Part shown: in pieces, positions 33,948-42,262 of the stretch
Numbering within the stretch: the stretch's first letter is position 1
How the letters are laid out: each line of letters starts with the position of its first letter
Program-made: the position numbers and the translations under genes
The notes under the pieces: model-generated
What the model saw: the letters and a program-made list of their open reading frames with translations, nothing else
What the model was told of the DNA's origin: nothing
Databases searched by the model: none
NCBI GenBank assembly: GCA_021775315.1
Contig: JAJFIC010000018.1
Coordinates: forward strand, 1-64,000
Direction: 5' to 3'
Origin: Paracoccaceae bacterium
Lineage (GTDB): Bacteria > Pseudomonadota > Alphaproteobacteria > Rhodobacterales > Rhodobacteraceae
Length of the DNA stretch: 64,000 nt

Positions 33948-34994
33948 ATGGAACATCTGTCTGTAGGTTTGCTCGCCGCATTGGTCGGGTTGGGCGGTGG
34001 CGTCATTTTGGGGCTTGCGGCGCGACTGGGGAATTTTTGCACGCTTGGCGCGATTGAATCAGCGGTCTATGGCAACAACCAAACCCGGTTGCGGATGTGG
34101 AGCGTGGCGCTGGGCTTTGCCATTTTGGGCACGTTCGGACTGGCGCAGATCGGTGTGCTCGATTTTAGCGACAGTTTTTACCACGGCATCAATTGGAATC
34201 CCTTTGCCAGCATCTTTGGCGGGCTGATGTTTGGGTATGGTATGGCCTATGCAGGCAATTGCGGGTTCAGCAATCTGGCCCGGATCGGTGGCGGTGATTT
34301 GCGGGCTTTGGTGTCGGTCATTGTCATCGCGATTTTTAGCGCAATGACGCTGGGCGGGCCGATTGCCGTCGTCCGCGAATGGCTGTTTCCGCAAACCGAT
34401 TCGCAATCTTTGCAGGGTTTTGCACATCTTTTGGCGGGCTGGACTTCGTTACCGGTCTTTTTGTTTGCGGCAATTATCGCCCTTGTGATGATCGTTTGGG
34501 GGCTGGCTTATCCCGGTTTGCGGGCTGCGCGCGCCTCGATTTTCTGGGCCTTTATGGTCGGCGTGGCGATCACCAGCGGCTGGTGGGGCACAAGCCTGAT
34601 TGCCGAGGCCAGCCTTGATGGTCTGGACGTTCAAAGCCATTCCTACACCGCGCCGCTGGCGCGTGGATTGATGTACATGATGACCTCGTCCGCAGGCGGA
34701 CTTAGCTTTTCGGTTGGTTCGGTCGCCGGGGTGGTTTTGGGCGGTTTCTTAGGCTCTGCCATCAAGGGGCATTTCCGTTGGGAGGCCTGTGAGGACCCAC
34801 AGGAACTGGGCCGACAGATGTTTGGTGCCGCCCTGATGGGCATCGGCGGGGTGGTCGCACTTGGCTGCACGATCGGGCAGGGGCTTACCGCATTTTCGAC
34901 CCTGTCCTATTCCGCACCCGTGACGCTGGGCGCGATTGTTCTTGGCACAATCTTTGGACTGCGCCGACTGGTTTCCGGCTTCCAGCCAGATTGA
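33948..34994 (+). CDS. soxT: YeeE/YedE-family membrane protein, SoxT-like
   Basis: 348-residue membrane protein with about nine to ten transmembrane segments, of the YeeE/YedE (TsuA) thiosulfate-transport family. The three conserved pore cysteines are present: C31 in NFCTLGA, C105 in AGNCGFSN and C307 in LGCTIGQG, spaced as in characterised YeeE. Its position directly after soxR matches the soxSRT order in Pseudaminobacter and Hyphomicrobium, where SoxT proteins import or signal thiosulfate to the cytosolic repressor. Since Sox oxidation is periplasmic, a role in telling SoxR about external thiosulfate is more likely than bulk uptake. Confidence 0.85.
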   Translation: MEHLSVGLLAALVGLGGGVILGLAARLGNFCTLGAIESAVYGNNQTRLRMWSVALGFAILGTFGLAQIGVLDFSDSFYHGINWNPFASIFGGLMFGYGMAYAGNCGFSNLARIGGGDLRALVSVIVIAIFSAMTLGGPIAVVREWLFPQTDSQSLQGFAHLLAGWTSLPVFLFAAIIALVMIVWGLAYPGLRAARASIFWAFMVGVAITSGWWGTSLIAEASLDGLDVQSHSYTAPLARGLMYMMTSSAGGLSFSVGSVAGVVLGGFLGSAIKGHFRWEACEDPQELGRQMFGAALMGIGGVVALGCTIGQGLTAFSTLSYSAPVTLGAIVLGTIFGLRRLVSGFQPD

Positions 34995-35276
34995 CGATGG
35001 GTCGGCGCGATTAGCGGCAGCACGAAACCCTTACAATTTATTTATGCTTGAACTGTTACACAAAGTAACATTTAAATGAGGAGTCAATAGCAGCCTTCCC
35101 GCCGAATTGATCTATGCGCCGGTCAAAGCATTTTAAAAAAGAGTGCCGCAGCAATAATTTCCGGGTAATCTTGACGGATGGGAAGCCAAAGAATAAACCG
35201 ACCGGTAGGTTAACTAATTTTCCGGGCAACTCGGGAAGACAGATAATTCACTAACGCATCAACTAAGGGAGAAGAC
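34995..35276 (+). promoter_or_regulatory. gap before the TRAP operon, with inverted repeat
   Basis: A 282-base gap without a gene. It is AT-richer than its surroundings and holds a perfect inverted repeat, TGTTAC-ACAAA-GTAACA, at 35054-35070, a typical size for the operator of a dimeric regulator. No regulator gene is adjacent, so a remote or global factor would bind. The last bases before dctP carry AGGGAGA as a ribosome-binding site. Confidence 0.4.
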
Positions 35277-36299
35277 ATGCGACTGAAATCAACACTAACA
35301 ACTCTGACGGCGGGGCTTGCATTAGCAGCCCTCACGTCCGTATCTGCATTTGCGGCAGACGTAACCTTGACGATCTCGTCCTGGGCGCCACCAACCCACG
35401 GCATCAACGCAATGTTGTGGCCAGAAATGATCAAACAGATCGAGGCCGCAACCGATGGCCGCGTCACTGCTGAAATCAAATATGGTCTGGCCAGCCCACC
35501 TGCCCAATACGACCTTATCCTTGACGGCGCTGCCGACATCACATGGGTCTTTCACGGCTACACACCTGGTCGTTTTGTTGCCACCAAACTGATCGAACTG
35601 CCGGGCTATGAAGGCAGTGCCGAAGCCGCCTCTGTCGCTTACTGGCGTGCGCATGAAAAGTATTTCGCCGATCTTGGCGAACATAAAGGCGTCAAGCTTG
35701 CCGGTCTGATGACACACGGCATTGGCGTTATGCACTCGGCCAAAAAAATCAGCTCGCTTGATGAAATCGGCGGCATGAAGCTGCGTATCGGCGGCGGTGT
35801 TGCTGGTGATGCGGGTGCAGCACTGGGTGCCAGTGGTATTCGTGTTCCAGCCCCGAAGGTTTACGAAACACTGGCCTCGAACGCGGCTGACGGTGTTTTC
35901 ATGCCAATGGAAGGCAAGGCCAGCTTTAAACTTTTTGAAGTTGCCCAGCATACATACCGGGTTCCCGGCGGCTTTTACCGTGGTTCGTTTGCGATCATCA
36001 TGAACGAAGACAAGTTTTCGTCGCTTTCGGATGCGGATCAGGCGGCATTGAACAAAGTGTTCGGTGAGAACCTGTCGCGTGTTGGCGGTTCTGTTTGGGA
36101 CGCGATTGACGTGAAGGGCCGTTCGGCGCTTGACGGCACTGCGGACAATTCGCTGACAGAAGCTTCGGCAGATGATGTTGCCAAGTGGAATGCAATGGCG
36201 AAACCAATCATCGCATCGGTTTTGGCTGAAGCAACGGCCAAAGGTATCGACGCCGCTGGCGCACATGCCTTCATCACTGAAGAGATGAAATCTTACTAA
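35277..36299 (+). CDS. TRAP transporter substrate-binding protein (DctP family)
   Basis: 340-residue periplasmic binding protein of a TRAP transporter. Signal peptide to about residue 26 (LALAALTSVSAFAAD), then a DctP fold with the family's central motif GGMKLRIGGGVAGD near residue 162, where an arginine normally holds a carboxylate ligand. The ligand is not recognisable. First gene of a three-gene TRAP operon, separated from the membrane subunits by a hairpin. Confidence 0.93.
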   Translation: MRLKSTLTTLTAGLALAALTSVSAFAADVTLTISSWAPPTHGINAMLWPEMIKQIEAATDGRVTAEIKYGLASPPAQYDLILDGAADITWVFHGYTPGRFVATKLIELPGYEGSAEAASVAYWRAHEKYFADLGEHKGVKLAGLMTHGIGVMHSAKKISSLDEIGGMKLRIGGGVAGDAGAALGASGIRVPAPKVYETLASNAADGVFMPMEGKASFKLFEVAQHTYRVPGGFYRGSFAIIMNEDKFSSLSDADQAALNKVFGENLSRVGGSVWDAIDVKGRSALDGTADNSLTEASADDVAKWNAMAKPIIASVLAEATAKGIDAAGAHAFITEEMKSY

Positions 36300-36327
36300 T
36301 CAGTTCGATTACGTATAGAAACGATTT

Positions 36328-36353
36328 TGCAGGGCCCTTGCCGGGGCCCTGCA
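36328..36353 (+). terminator. hairpin between dctP and dctQ genes (attenuator)
   Basis: A 10-base-pair stem, TGCAGGGCCC with GGGCCCTGCA, around a six-base loop and followed by TTTT, 28 bases after the binding-protein stop and 36 bases before the dctQ start. The membrane-subunit genes continue in the same direction, so it probably ends only part of the transcripts and keeps the binding protein in excess. Confidence 0.7.
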
Positions 36354-36389
36354 TTTTGCCCACCCAGTCGCACCAATCAGGAGCGTGTC

Positions 36390-36905
36390 ATGCCTGACAC
36401 CGAAAACATCACCGCCCCGCGACCCAGTATCTGGCAAATCCTTGGCCAATTGCCGTCATGGCTGTCGGCGGTTGTTTTGTTTGCCTTGATGACGATGACC
36501 TTCGCAGATGTTCTTATGCGCAGCATTTTGAATAACCCGATCGAGGCCGCGACCGAAATGACCCGGTTTTTCATGGCCATCATCGTGTTTTCATCGCTGC
36601 CGGTGGTGTCCTGGAAAGGCAGCCATATTGTGGTCGATTTGATGGACCCGTTATTTTCGCGCAAAATGGCGCATATCCGGGATATCGTGATTGACCTTGC
36701 CTGCGGCGTGATCCTGTTTTGGCCAGCACTGCGCGTGTGGCAACTGGCCGAACGCGCCCGTGGTTTTGGTGACGTGACTGAATATCTTGAGTTTCCCCAG
36801 TTCTATATCGGCTGGTTCATTGCGGCCCTAACCTTCACGACCGCCATTGTGTTTGTAGTCCGTGGACTGGTCCGGATTTTTGCCCCTTCTAGGATACCTT
36901 CCTGA
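36390..36905 (+). CDS. TRAP transporter small permease (DctQ family)
   Basis: 171-residue small membrane subunit with four predicted transmembrane segments (LSAVVLFALMTMTFADVLM, FFMAIIVFSSLPVV, IVIDLACGVILFWPAL, FIAALTFTTAIVFVV). ATG at MPDTENI with CAGGAG just upstream. Its stop overlaps the dctM-type start by one base (TGATG). Works with the binding protein and large permease to take up an organic acid, driven by the sodium or proton gradient. Confidence 0.93.
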   Translation: MPDTENITAPRPSIWQILGQLPSWLSAVVLFALMTMTFADVLMRSILNNPIEAATEMTRFFMAIIVFSSLPVVSWKGSHIVVDLMDPLFSRKMAHIRDIVIDLACGVILFWPALRVWQLAERARGFGDVTEYLEFPQFYIGWFIAALTFTTAIVFVVRGLVRIFAPSRIPS

Positions 36906-38218
36906 TGACTGAATCGTTGATCGGCTTTGCGGCTGTTTTGTTTTTGGTGTTTTTGCGTATGCCTATCGCGATTGCGATGGGGATCGTTGGTTTGATCGGA
37001 TATTCACAGCAGACCAATTTTAAAGCGGCGATTTCCATGGCCGGTCGATTGATTATCGACACGGCGCAGGATTACGGTCTTTCCGTGGTGCCATTGTTCA
37101 TTTTGATGGGGCTGTTCGTTAACAAAGGCGGCCTGTCGCGCGAGCTGTATCAGGTATCTTATTCCTTTTTGGGCCACATGCGCGGCGGTCTGGCGATGGC
37201 AACGATTGTCGCTTGCGCCGGGTTCTCTGCTATTTGCGGCTCGTCTTTGGCAACGGCCGCGACCATGTCTAAGGTCGCCATGCCGCAGATGCGCAAATAT
37301 AATTACGCTGACAGCCTGTCCACCGCGTCAATCGCGGCGGGTGGCACGTTGGGCATTCTAATTCCGCCCAGCGTTATTCTGGTGATTTACGGCCTGCTGA
37401 CTGAAACCAGTATCGGCAAATTGTTTATCGCCGGGATCATCCCCGGGCTTTTGGGCGTGTTGCTATATCTGGTTGCGGTAAAATTCACCATCATGCGCAA
37501 TCCAAATGCCGGACCGGCGGGCGAACGGACGACCTGGGCCGAGCGGTTTGCCGCCGTTCGCGGCATCTGGGCGGTCCTGATGCTGTTCTTTCTGGTGATC
37601 GGCGGGCTTTATGGTGCGCTTGATTTCTGGCCATTGCATCTAACGTTTTCCCCGACCGAGGCCGCAGGTATGGGTGCTGCCGGTGCCTTTCTGATCGCTT
37701 TATCACGCCGCACGCTGACCTTTTCCGGGGTGATGCAGGTTCTGATTGAAACCGCCCACACCACGGCGTCCTTGTTTACGGTTCTGATCGGCGCATGGGT
37801 GTTTTCGAATTTTGTCAATCTGGCAGGCTTGCCTGAATCGCTGCGCGCCCTTGTCAGCAGCACCGGCCTTGGCCCGATGGCTGTTCTGGTGATGATCCTT
37901 GGCGTTTATATTGTGCTTGGCTGTGTGTTTGAAAGCCTGTCGATGCTGCTCTTGACCGTGCCGATCTTTTTCCCGCTGGTGGTTTCACTGGGGTTTGATC
38001 CGGTATGGTTTGGTATCATCGTCGTTGTTGTGACCGAGATCAGTTTGATTACACCGCCCGTTGGGTTGAATGTGTTCGTGTTAAAAGGCGTGGTCGGGGA
38101 TGTGACCACCGCCACGATTTTCCGTGGTGTGACGCCTTTTTGGATCGTTGACATTCTGCGGCTTGCTTTGCTGGTTTTGGTGCCTTGGTTGGTATTGGTG
38201 CTGCCCAACTCGATGTAA
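36905..38218 (+). CDS. TRAP transporter large permease (DctM family)
   Basis: 437-residue large membrane subunit with about twelve transmembrane helices; the transport channel of the TRAP system. Family-typical segments are FLRMPIAIAMGIVGLIGY, GLSVVPLFILMGLFVNKGGL, CAGFSAICGSSLATAATMSKVAMPQM split across residues 98-123, and GGTLGILIPPSVILVIYG. Normal length. Followed by a stable hairpin that closes the operon. The transported compound is unknown; the next genes (PcaD-like hydrolase, alcohol dehydrogenase) might hint at aromatic or carboxylic acids, but the hydrolase is on the other strand. Confidence 0.95.
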   Translation: MTESLIGFAAVLFLVFLRMPIAIAMGIVGLIGYSQQTNFKAAISMAGRLIIDTAQDYGLSVVPLFILMGLFVNKGGLSRELYQVSYSFLGHMRGGLAMATIVACAGFSAICGSSLATAATMSKVAMPQMRKYNYADSLSTASIAAGGTLGILIPPSVILVIYGLLTETSIGKLFIAGIIPGLLGVLLYLVAVKFTIMRNPNAGPAGERTTWAERFAAVRGIWAVLMLFFLVIGGLYGALDFWPLHLTFSPTEAAGMGAAGAFLIALSRRTLTFSGVMQVLIETAHTTASLFTVLIGAWVFSNFVNLAGLPESLRALVSSTGLGPMAVLVMILGVYIVLGCVFESLSMLLLTVPIFFPLVVSLGFDPVWFGIIVVVVTEISLITPPVGLNVFVLKGVVGDVTTATIFRGVTPFWIVDILRLALLVLVPWLVLVLPNSM

Positions 38219-38249
38219 ATTGCCCCGTGCGTTGCACGAGGGCGATGGC

Positions 38250-38272
38250 AAAGGGGGCTGTCTGCCCCCTTT
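38250..38272 (+). terminator. hairpin after the TRAP operon
   Basis: Nine-base-pair stem AAAGGGGGC / GCCCCCTTT with a five-base loop, 32 bases after the dctM-type stop. It is followed by CCCCCGAGGATATTTTCAAA, an element that I recall seeing repeatedly downstream of operons in Rhodobacteraceae genomes (from memory, not checked). The U-tract is short, so termination may be partial or work in both directions toward the convergent hydrolase gene. Confidence 0.6.
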
Positions 38273-38316
38273 GAAACCCCCGAGGATATTTTCAAAAGAA
38301 GAAGCGCAGGGCTGTG

Positions 38317-39111
38317 TCAGATATGCCCGATATGTTCCAAAAACCGGTTGAGAATGGCCGCGTATTCTGCGGGTTTTTCGACGCAGGGCAGGTGGCCTGC
38401 ACCGCGGATCAGGGCAAATTGCGCGCCGGGCACAAGCTCGACCGTTTCGCGCACCATGTCAGGCGGGGTTGAGCCATCTTCGTCACCAGCGATGCCGAGC
38501 ATTGGCAGGGTTAGTCTGGCGGTACTTTCAAAGAGGTCGGTTTCTGCGATGGCTTCTGAGCAGCCGATATAACCTTCGATCCAGGTGCGACACAGCATGT
38601 TGCGCCAGGCGGTCAGTTCAGCTTGATGGTTTATGTGAAAATCGGTGGAGAACCAGCGAATAAGTTGTGCTTCGGCCAGAGCCTCGACCCCGCCTTTGCG
38701 CGCCTCGGCAATGCGGTCTTGCCAGATCTGTTCGGTGCCTATCTTGGCGCCGGTGTTTGACAGGACGGCGGCCTTTACCAGATCGGGACGCTCTGCCGCC
38801 AACCCTTGTGTGATCATTCCACCGATCGACAGGCCGACCACGACGGCGTTCGAAATTCCGCGTGCGTCCATTAATCCGGCCAGATCAGCCACCAGATCAC
38901 CCATGAAATATGGAGCCTTGGGTCCCGAAGACAGGCCGTGCCCGCGCTTGTCGTACCTTAGGACGCGCAGGCCCTTGGGCAGCAGTGGCATGATCTGGTC
39001 CCAAAGCCTTAAATCAGTGCCCAGTGAGTTGGCAAAGACCAGCGGCGGGCCGTCTATTGGGCCCTGATCGGCATAGTGCAGGGTTACCCCGTTCACGTTC
39101 AGCATTTCCAT
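38317..39111 (-). CDS. alpha/beta hydrolase, 3-oxoadipate enol-lactonase-like
   Basis: 264-residue alpha/beta hydrolase similar to PcaD, which opens 3-oxoadipate enol-lactone in the protocatechuate branch of the beta-ketoadipate pathway. Visible: N-terminal VNGVTLHYADQGP, oxyanion region FANSLGTDLRLWD, YDKRGHGLSS, nucleophile GLSIGGMI, acid in AGDEDGSTPP and histidine in GAGHLPCVEKP. No other pca genes are in the window, so the specific activity is uncertain. Transcribed alone on the minus strand, facing the TRAP operon. Confidence 0.85.
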   Translation of the reverse strand: MEMLNVNGVTLHYADQGPIDGPPLVFANSLGTDLRLWDQIMPLLPKGLRVLRYDKRGHGLSSGPKAPYFMGDLVADLAGLMDARGISNAVVVGLSIGGMITQGLAAERPDLVKAAVLSNTGAKIGTEQIWQDRIAEARKGGVEALAEAQLIRWFSTDFHINHQAELTAWRNMLCRTWIEGYIGCSEAIAETDLFESTARLTLPMLGIAGDEDGSTPPDMVRETVELVPGAQFALIRGAGHLPCVEKPAEYAAILNRFLEHIGHI

Positions 39112-39323
39112 AGGCGGCCTCGCTTTCGTCTGTTTCCTTGCAGTTCAGGTCAGCCAGCCAAAAAGATCAAGCCCCGTTTTGCTGGTGCACCGCCTTTGAA
39201 AACGCCAGAAGAATAAATTTTCGTTTCGAAGATTTACATATGGCAAGTCGATGGGCAATGCCTCTAACATCGGGGCGAAATTGCGGTAGAATCGCTGCAA
39301 AGGCATCGTTGAGAGGAAACAAA

Positions 39324-40403
39324 ATGAAAGCCGCAGTTTGCCATGAATTTGGGGCCCCTCTGGTGGTCCAAGAGGTTAACATCCGCGCCCCGCAAACGGG
39401 TGAGGTGGCTGTCAAGCTGGCGGCCTGTGCGATTTGCCATTCTGATATTCTGTATGCCGATGGTGCCTGGGGCGGGAATTTGCCTGCGGTCTATGGCCAC
39501 GAGGCTGCGGGCCATGTCACGGCCCTAGGCGAAGGCGTGAACGGATACGCTGTGGGCGACACGGTTCTGGTGACGCTGATCCGGTCCTGTGGCCATTGCG
39601 TGTCTTGTTCCGGCGGTAAACCGGCGCGGTGTGAAACCGGCGTGGACCGCATGAAAGGCCCGCTGAGCACCCTTGACGGTGCGCCGATCGAGCATGGCTT
39701 GCAGACGGCGGGCTTCGCTGAATCAGCGGTGGTTGATCAAAGCCAGTTGGCGAAAATCCCCAGCGATATGCCGCTTGATGCCGCCTGTTTGCTGTCTTGC
39801 GGCGTGATCACAGGCGTGGGTGCTGCGACCAACACTGCCGGGGTTGAACCGGGGTCTACGGTTGTCGTGATCGGGGCTGGTGGTGTCGGGTTGAACGCAA
39901 TTCAGGGCGCTGCGATTTGTGGCGCGTCCAAGATCATCGCGGTTGATCTGTCGCAGGAAAAGCTGGACGCGGCGATGGAGTTTGGCGCAACGCATGGCGT
40001 GCTTGCAGGTTCGGAAAAACCGCACCGTCAGGTGAAAAAGCTGAACGGTGGGCGGGGTGTTGACTATGTGCTGGTCGCCGTTGGCGCGATTTCGGCCTAT
40101 CAGACTGCGGCACGGTTTTTATGTGTTGGCGGCACCGTTGTGGTGGTTGGTATGCCTGCTTCGGGTGCGACGATCTCCATTGAACCGGTGATGGTTGCGG
40201 CGTCTTCGCATACTATGATCGGGTCAAATATGGGCGACACCTCGCTTGGTCGTGACATTCCGTATCTGGTTGATCTGTACAAACAGGGTCGCCTGAAACT
40301 GGATGAGCTGGTCACCCGTCGCTACAGTCTGGATGAGATTAACGAGGCGATTGCCGACACAGTTGCGGGCAATGCACGGCGCAATGTGATCGTGTTTGAC
40401 TGA
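39324..40403 (+). CDS. zinc-dependent alcohol dehydrogenase
   Basis: 359-residue zinc medium-chain dehydrogenase. Catalytic zinc motif CAICHSD, GHEAAGHV with the conserved histidine and glutamate, and a structural-zinc loop with four cysteines (SCGHCVSCSGGKPARC). The NAD-binding motif IGAGGVGLNAIQGA is at about residues 185-198. ATG chosen for AGAGGAAAC seven bases upstream. Sequence style is nearest to the class III / MDR group that oxidises aldehyde-glutathione adducts or primary alcohols; the substrate cannot be told. Apparently a single-gene unit, convergent with the SulP gene. Confidence 0.9.
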   Translation: MKAAVCHEFGAPLVVQEVNIRAPQTGEVAVKLAACAICHSDILYADGAWGGNLPAVYGHEAAGHVTALGEGVNGYAVGDTVLVTLIRSCGHCVSCSGGKPARCETGVDRMKGPLSTLDGAPIEHGLQTAGFAESAVVDQSQLAKIPSDMPLDAACLLSCGVITGVGAATNTAGVEPGSTVVVIGAGGVGLNAIQGAAICGASKIIAVDLSQEKLDAAMEFGATHGVLAGSEKPHRQVKKLNGGRGVDYVLVAVGAISAYQTAARFLCVGGTVVVVGMPASGATISIEPVMVAASSHTMIGSNMGDTSLGRDIPYLVDLYKQGRLKLDELVTRRYSLDEINEAIADTVAGNARRNVIVFD

Positions 40404-40419
40404 GTAAAGCACGGTGTTG

Positions 40420-40442
40420 ACCACCCGGCCTGACTGGGTGGT
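40420..40442. terminator. hairpin between convergent ADH and SulP genes
   Basis: Stem ACCACCC / GGGTGGT with a nine-base loop, extended by G-T pairs, lies in the 45-base gap between the convergent stop codons. It could serve both genes, though neither side has a strong T-run. Confidence 0.4.
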
Positions 40443-40448
40443 TGCGCT

Positions 40449-42119
40449 TTAATGCCCGGCGCTGATCCGGCCCAGTTGAATGTCATAATCAACCACCAGC
40501 CCGTAATCAGGATCATCATCGTTTTCGACAATCAACTGCCCAGCCTTGGCCAGCAATTTATGGCAGTCGCGTGACAGGTGACGCAGTTGAACGCGCTTGC
40601 CAAACTGGGCGTATTTTCCGGCCACGGCCTCGATCGCTTGCAGGCCTGATTGATCGACGATGCGGCTGTCCATGAAATCAAGGATGACGGTTTCAGGATC
40701 GTTGACCGGATCAAACAATTCCTGAAAATGCGCCGCTGAGCCAAAGAAAAGCGGGCCTTCGATGTCATAAACCAAAGCGCCCTCAAGTGTTTCAGACGGG
40801 CGTGCATGGGCGTGAATACGCGCAGCCGCGTTCCACGCATAGACCAGGGCGGAAACGATAACGCCGACCACAACGGCGGTCGCCAGATCTTCGGCCACGG
40901 TCACAACGGTCACAAGAATGATCACCAAAGCGTCTGATTTTGGCACGATGCGCAGGATGCGCAGGCTTTGCCAGGCGAATGTGCCGATCACCACCATGAA
41001 CATCACTCCGACAAGGGCCGCCAATGGGATCAGTTCGATGATGGAGCTGGCAAACAGGATAAAGATCAGCAGGAACAGCGCAGCCGCGATACCTGACAGG
41101 CGTGTACGCCCACCGGATTTCACGTTGATCATTGACTGGCCGATCATGGCGCAGCCCCCCATGCCACCGAAAAAGCCGGTGACAGTGTTTGCCGCCCCTT
41201 GCGCGATACATTCCTGCGAGGCACCGCCCCGCTGGTTGGTCATTTCACCCACCAAGTTCAGGGTCAGCAGGCTTTCAATCAGCCCAATCAGCGACAGAAT
41301 GATGGCATAAGGCAGGATGACCAACAGCATTTCCATATCAAACGGCACATCCGGTATGGCAAAGCTGGGCAGACCGCCTTTGACTGACGCCATGTCGCCA
41401 ACCCGCGGGATCGGCAAATCAAAATAAATGGCCACAGCAGCCACAACACCAATGGCCACCAGTGGGGCCGGGATCAGACGTGTGAGCTTTGGCGTGACCC
41501 AGATCAACCCCATCGTCGACAGCACCAGCGAAAGTGTGATCCACAGGCTGGTGCCGCTCATCCAGACGTGGTGTCCGGCACCGTCTGACACTTTGAACTG
41601 TTCCAACTGCGCAAGGAAAATAACAATCGCCAGACCGTTCACAAAACCCAGCATCACTGGATGCGGCACCATCCGGATAAACTTGCCCCAGCGCATGACG
41701 CCGATGCCGATCTGGATCAGGCCCATCAGAACCACCGTCGCAAACAGGTATTGCACACCGTGCTGTGCGACCAGTGCCACCATCACCACCGCAAGCGCGC
41801 CGGTTGCCCCGGAAATCATGCCGGGCCGTCCGCCAAAGACGGCTGTGATCAGCCCGACGATAAAGGCGGCATAAAGACCGACAAGTGGTGCGACCCCGGC
41901 AACAAACGAAAAAGCAACAGCCTCGGGCACCAATGCCAACGCCACGGTCAAGCCCGACAAAACCTCAATCCGCGATTGGGAAAAGGTCAGTTTGTGCTCG
42001 TTATTCTGGTCCGCTGGTTTCAGGCGTTTGGTGAAAGCCGACAATATGTTCTGATACGACAAGGTCTGATCCGTCTCTGAATGGGCTGAAAGTCCGGCTA
42101 CATGACCTATCTGAGCCAA
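40449..42119 (-). CDS. SulP-family anion transporter with STAS domain
   Basis: Roughly 556-residue SulP permease (sulfate, bicarbonate or other anions) with about twelve to fourteen membrane segments. Typical blocks are LSGLTVALALVPEAVAFSF, ISGATGALAVVMVALV, GFVNGLAIVIFLAQLEQF and GGCAMIGQSMINVKSGGRTRLSG; a C-terminal STAS domain ends it (VILDFMDSRIVDQSGLQAIEAV). Sequence style is close to BicA-like SulP proteins. The start is unclear: the frame has no early ATG and the listed TTG lacks a ribosome-binding site, so an internal TTG or GTG within the first 40 codons may be used. It might export or import sulfate near the sox genes, but 5 kb of other genes lie between. Confidence 0.88.
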   Translation of the reverse strand: MAQIGHVAGLSAHSETDQTLSYQNILSAFTKRLKPADQNNEHKLTFSQSRIEVLSGLTVALALVPEAVAFSFVAGVAPLVGLYAAFIVGLITAVFGGRPGMISGATGALAVVMVALVAQHGVQYLFATVVLMGLIQIGIGVMRWGKFIRMVPHPVMLGFVNGLAIVIFLAQLEQFKVSDGAGHHVWMSGTSLWITLSLVLSTMGLIWVTPKLTRLIPAPLVAIGVVAAVAIYFDLPIPRVGDMASVKGGLPSFAIPDVPFDMEMLLVILPYAIILSLIGLIESLLTLNLVGEMTNQRGGASQECIAQGAANTVTGFFGGMGGCAMIGQSMINVKSGGRTRLSGIAAALFLLIFILFASSIIELIPLAALVGVMFMVVIGTFAWQSLRILRIVPKSDALVIILVTVVTVAEDLATAVVVGVIVSALVYAWNAAARIHAHARPSETLEGALVYDIEGPLFFGSAAHFQELFDPVNDPETVILDFMDSRIVDQSGLQAIEAVAGKYAQFGKRVQLRHLSRDCHKLLAKAGQLIVENDDDPDYGLVVDYDIQLGRISAGH

Positions 42120-42262
42120 AAAGAGAAGGGCAAGCCGCAGGGTTGCGGGCAGGTTTGCGCAAAATAATTGGTTAGCGACCTGATTTTGGCAATTTATCGG
42201 TGGATTATCCCGAATTGCCCCCTAACACTCGTCTTGGAAATGCGATGTTGAAAGGCAGACCA

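Noticed and set aside
35322-36266. Open frame of about 314 codons antisense to the TRAP binding protein
   Set aside because: The plus-strand gene has a signal peptide, family motifs and a ribosome-binding site; the antisense product is Cys/Arg-rich and unlike any protein.
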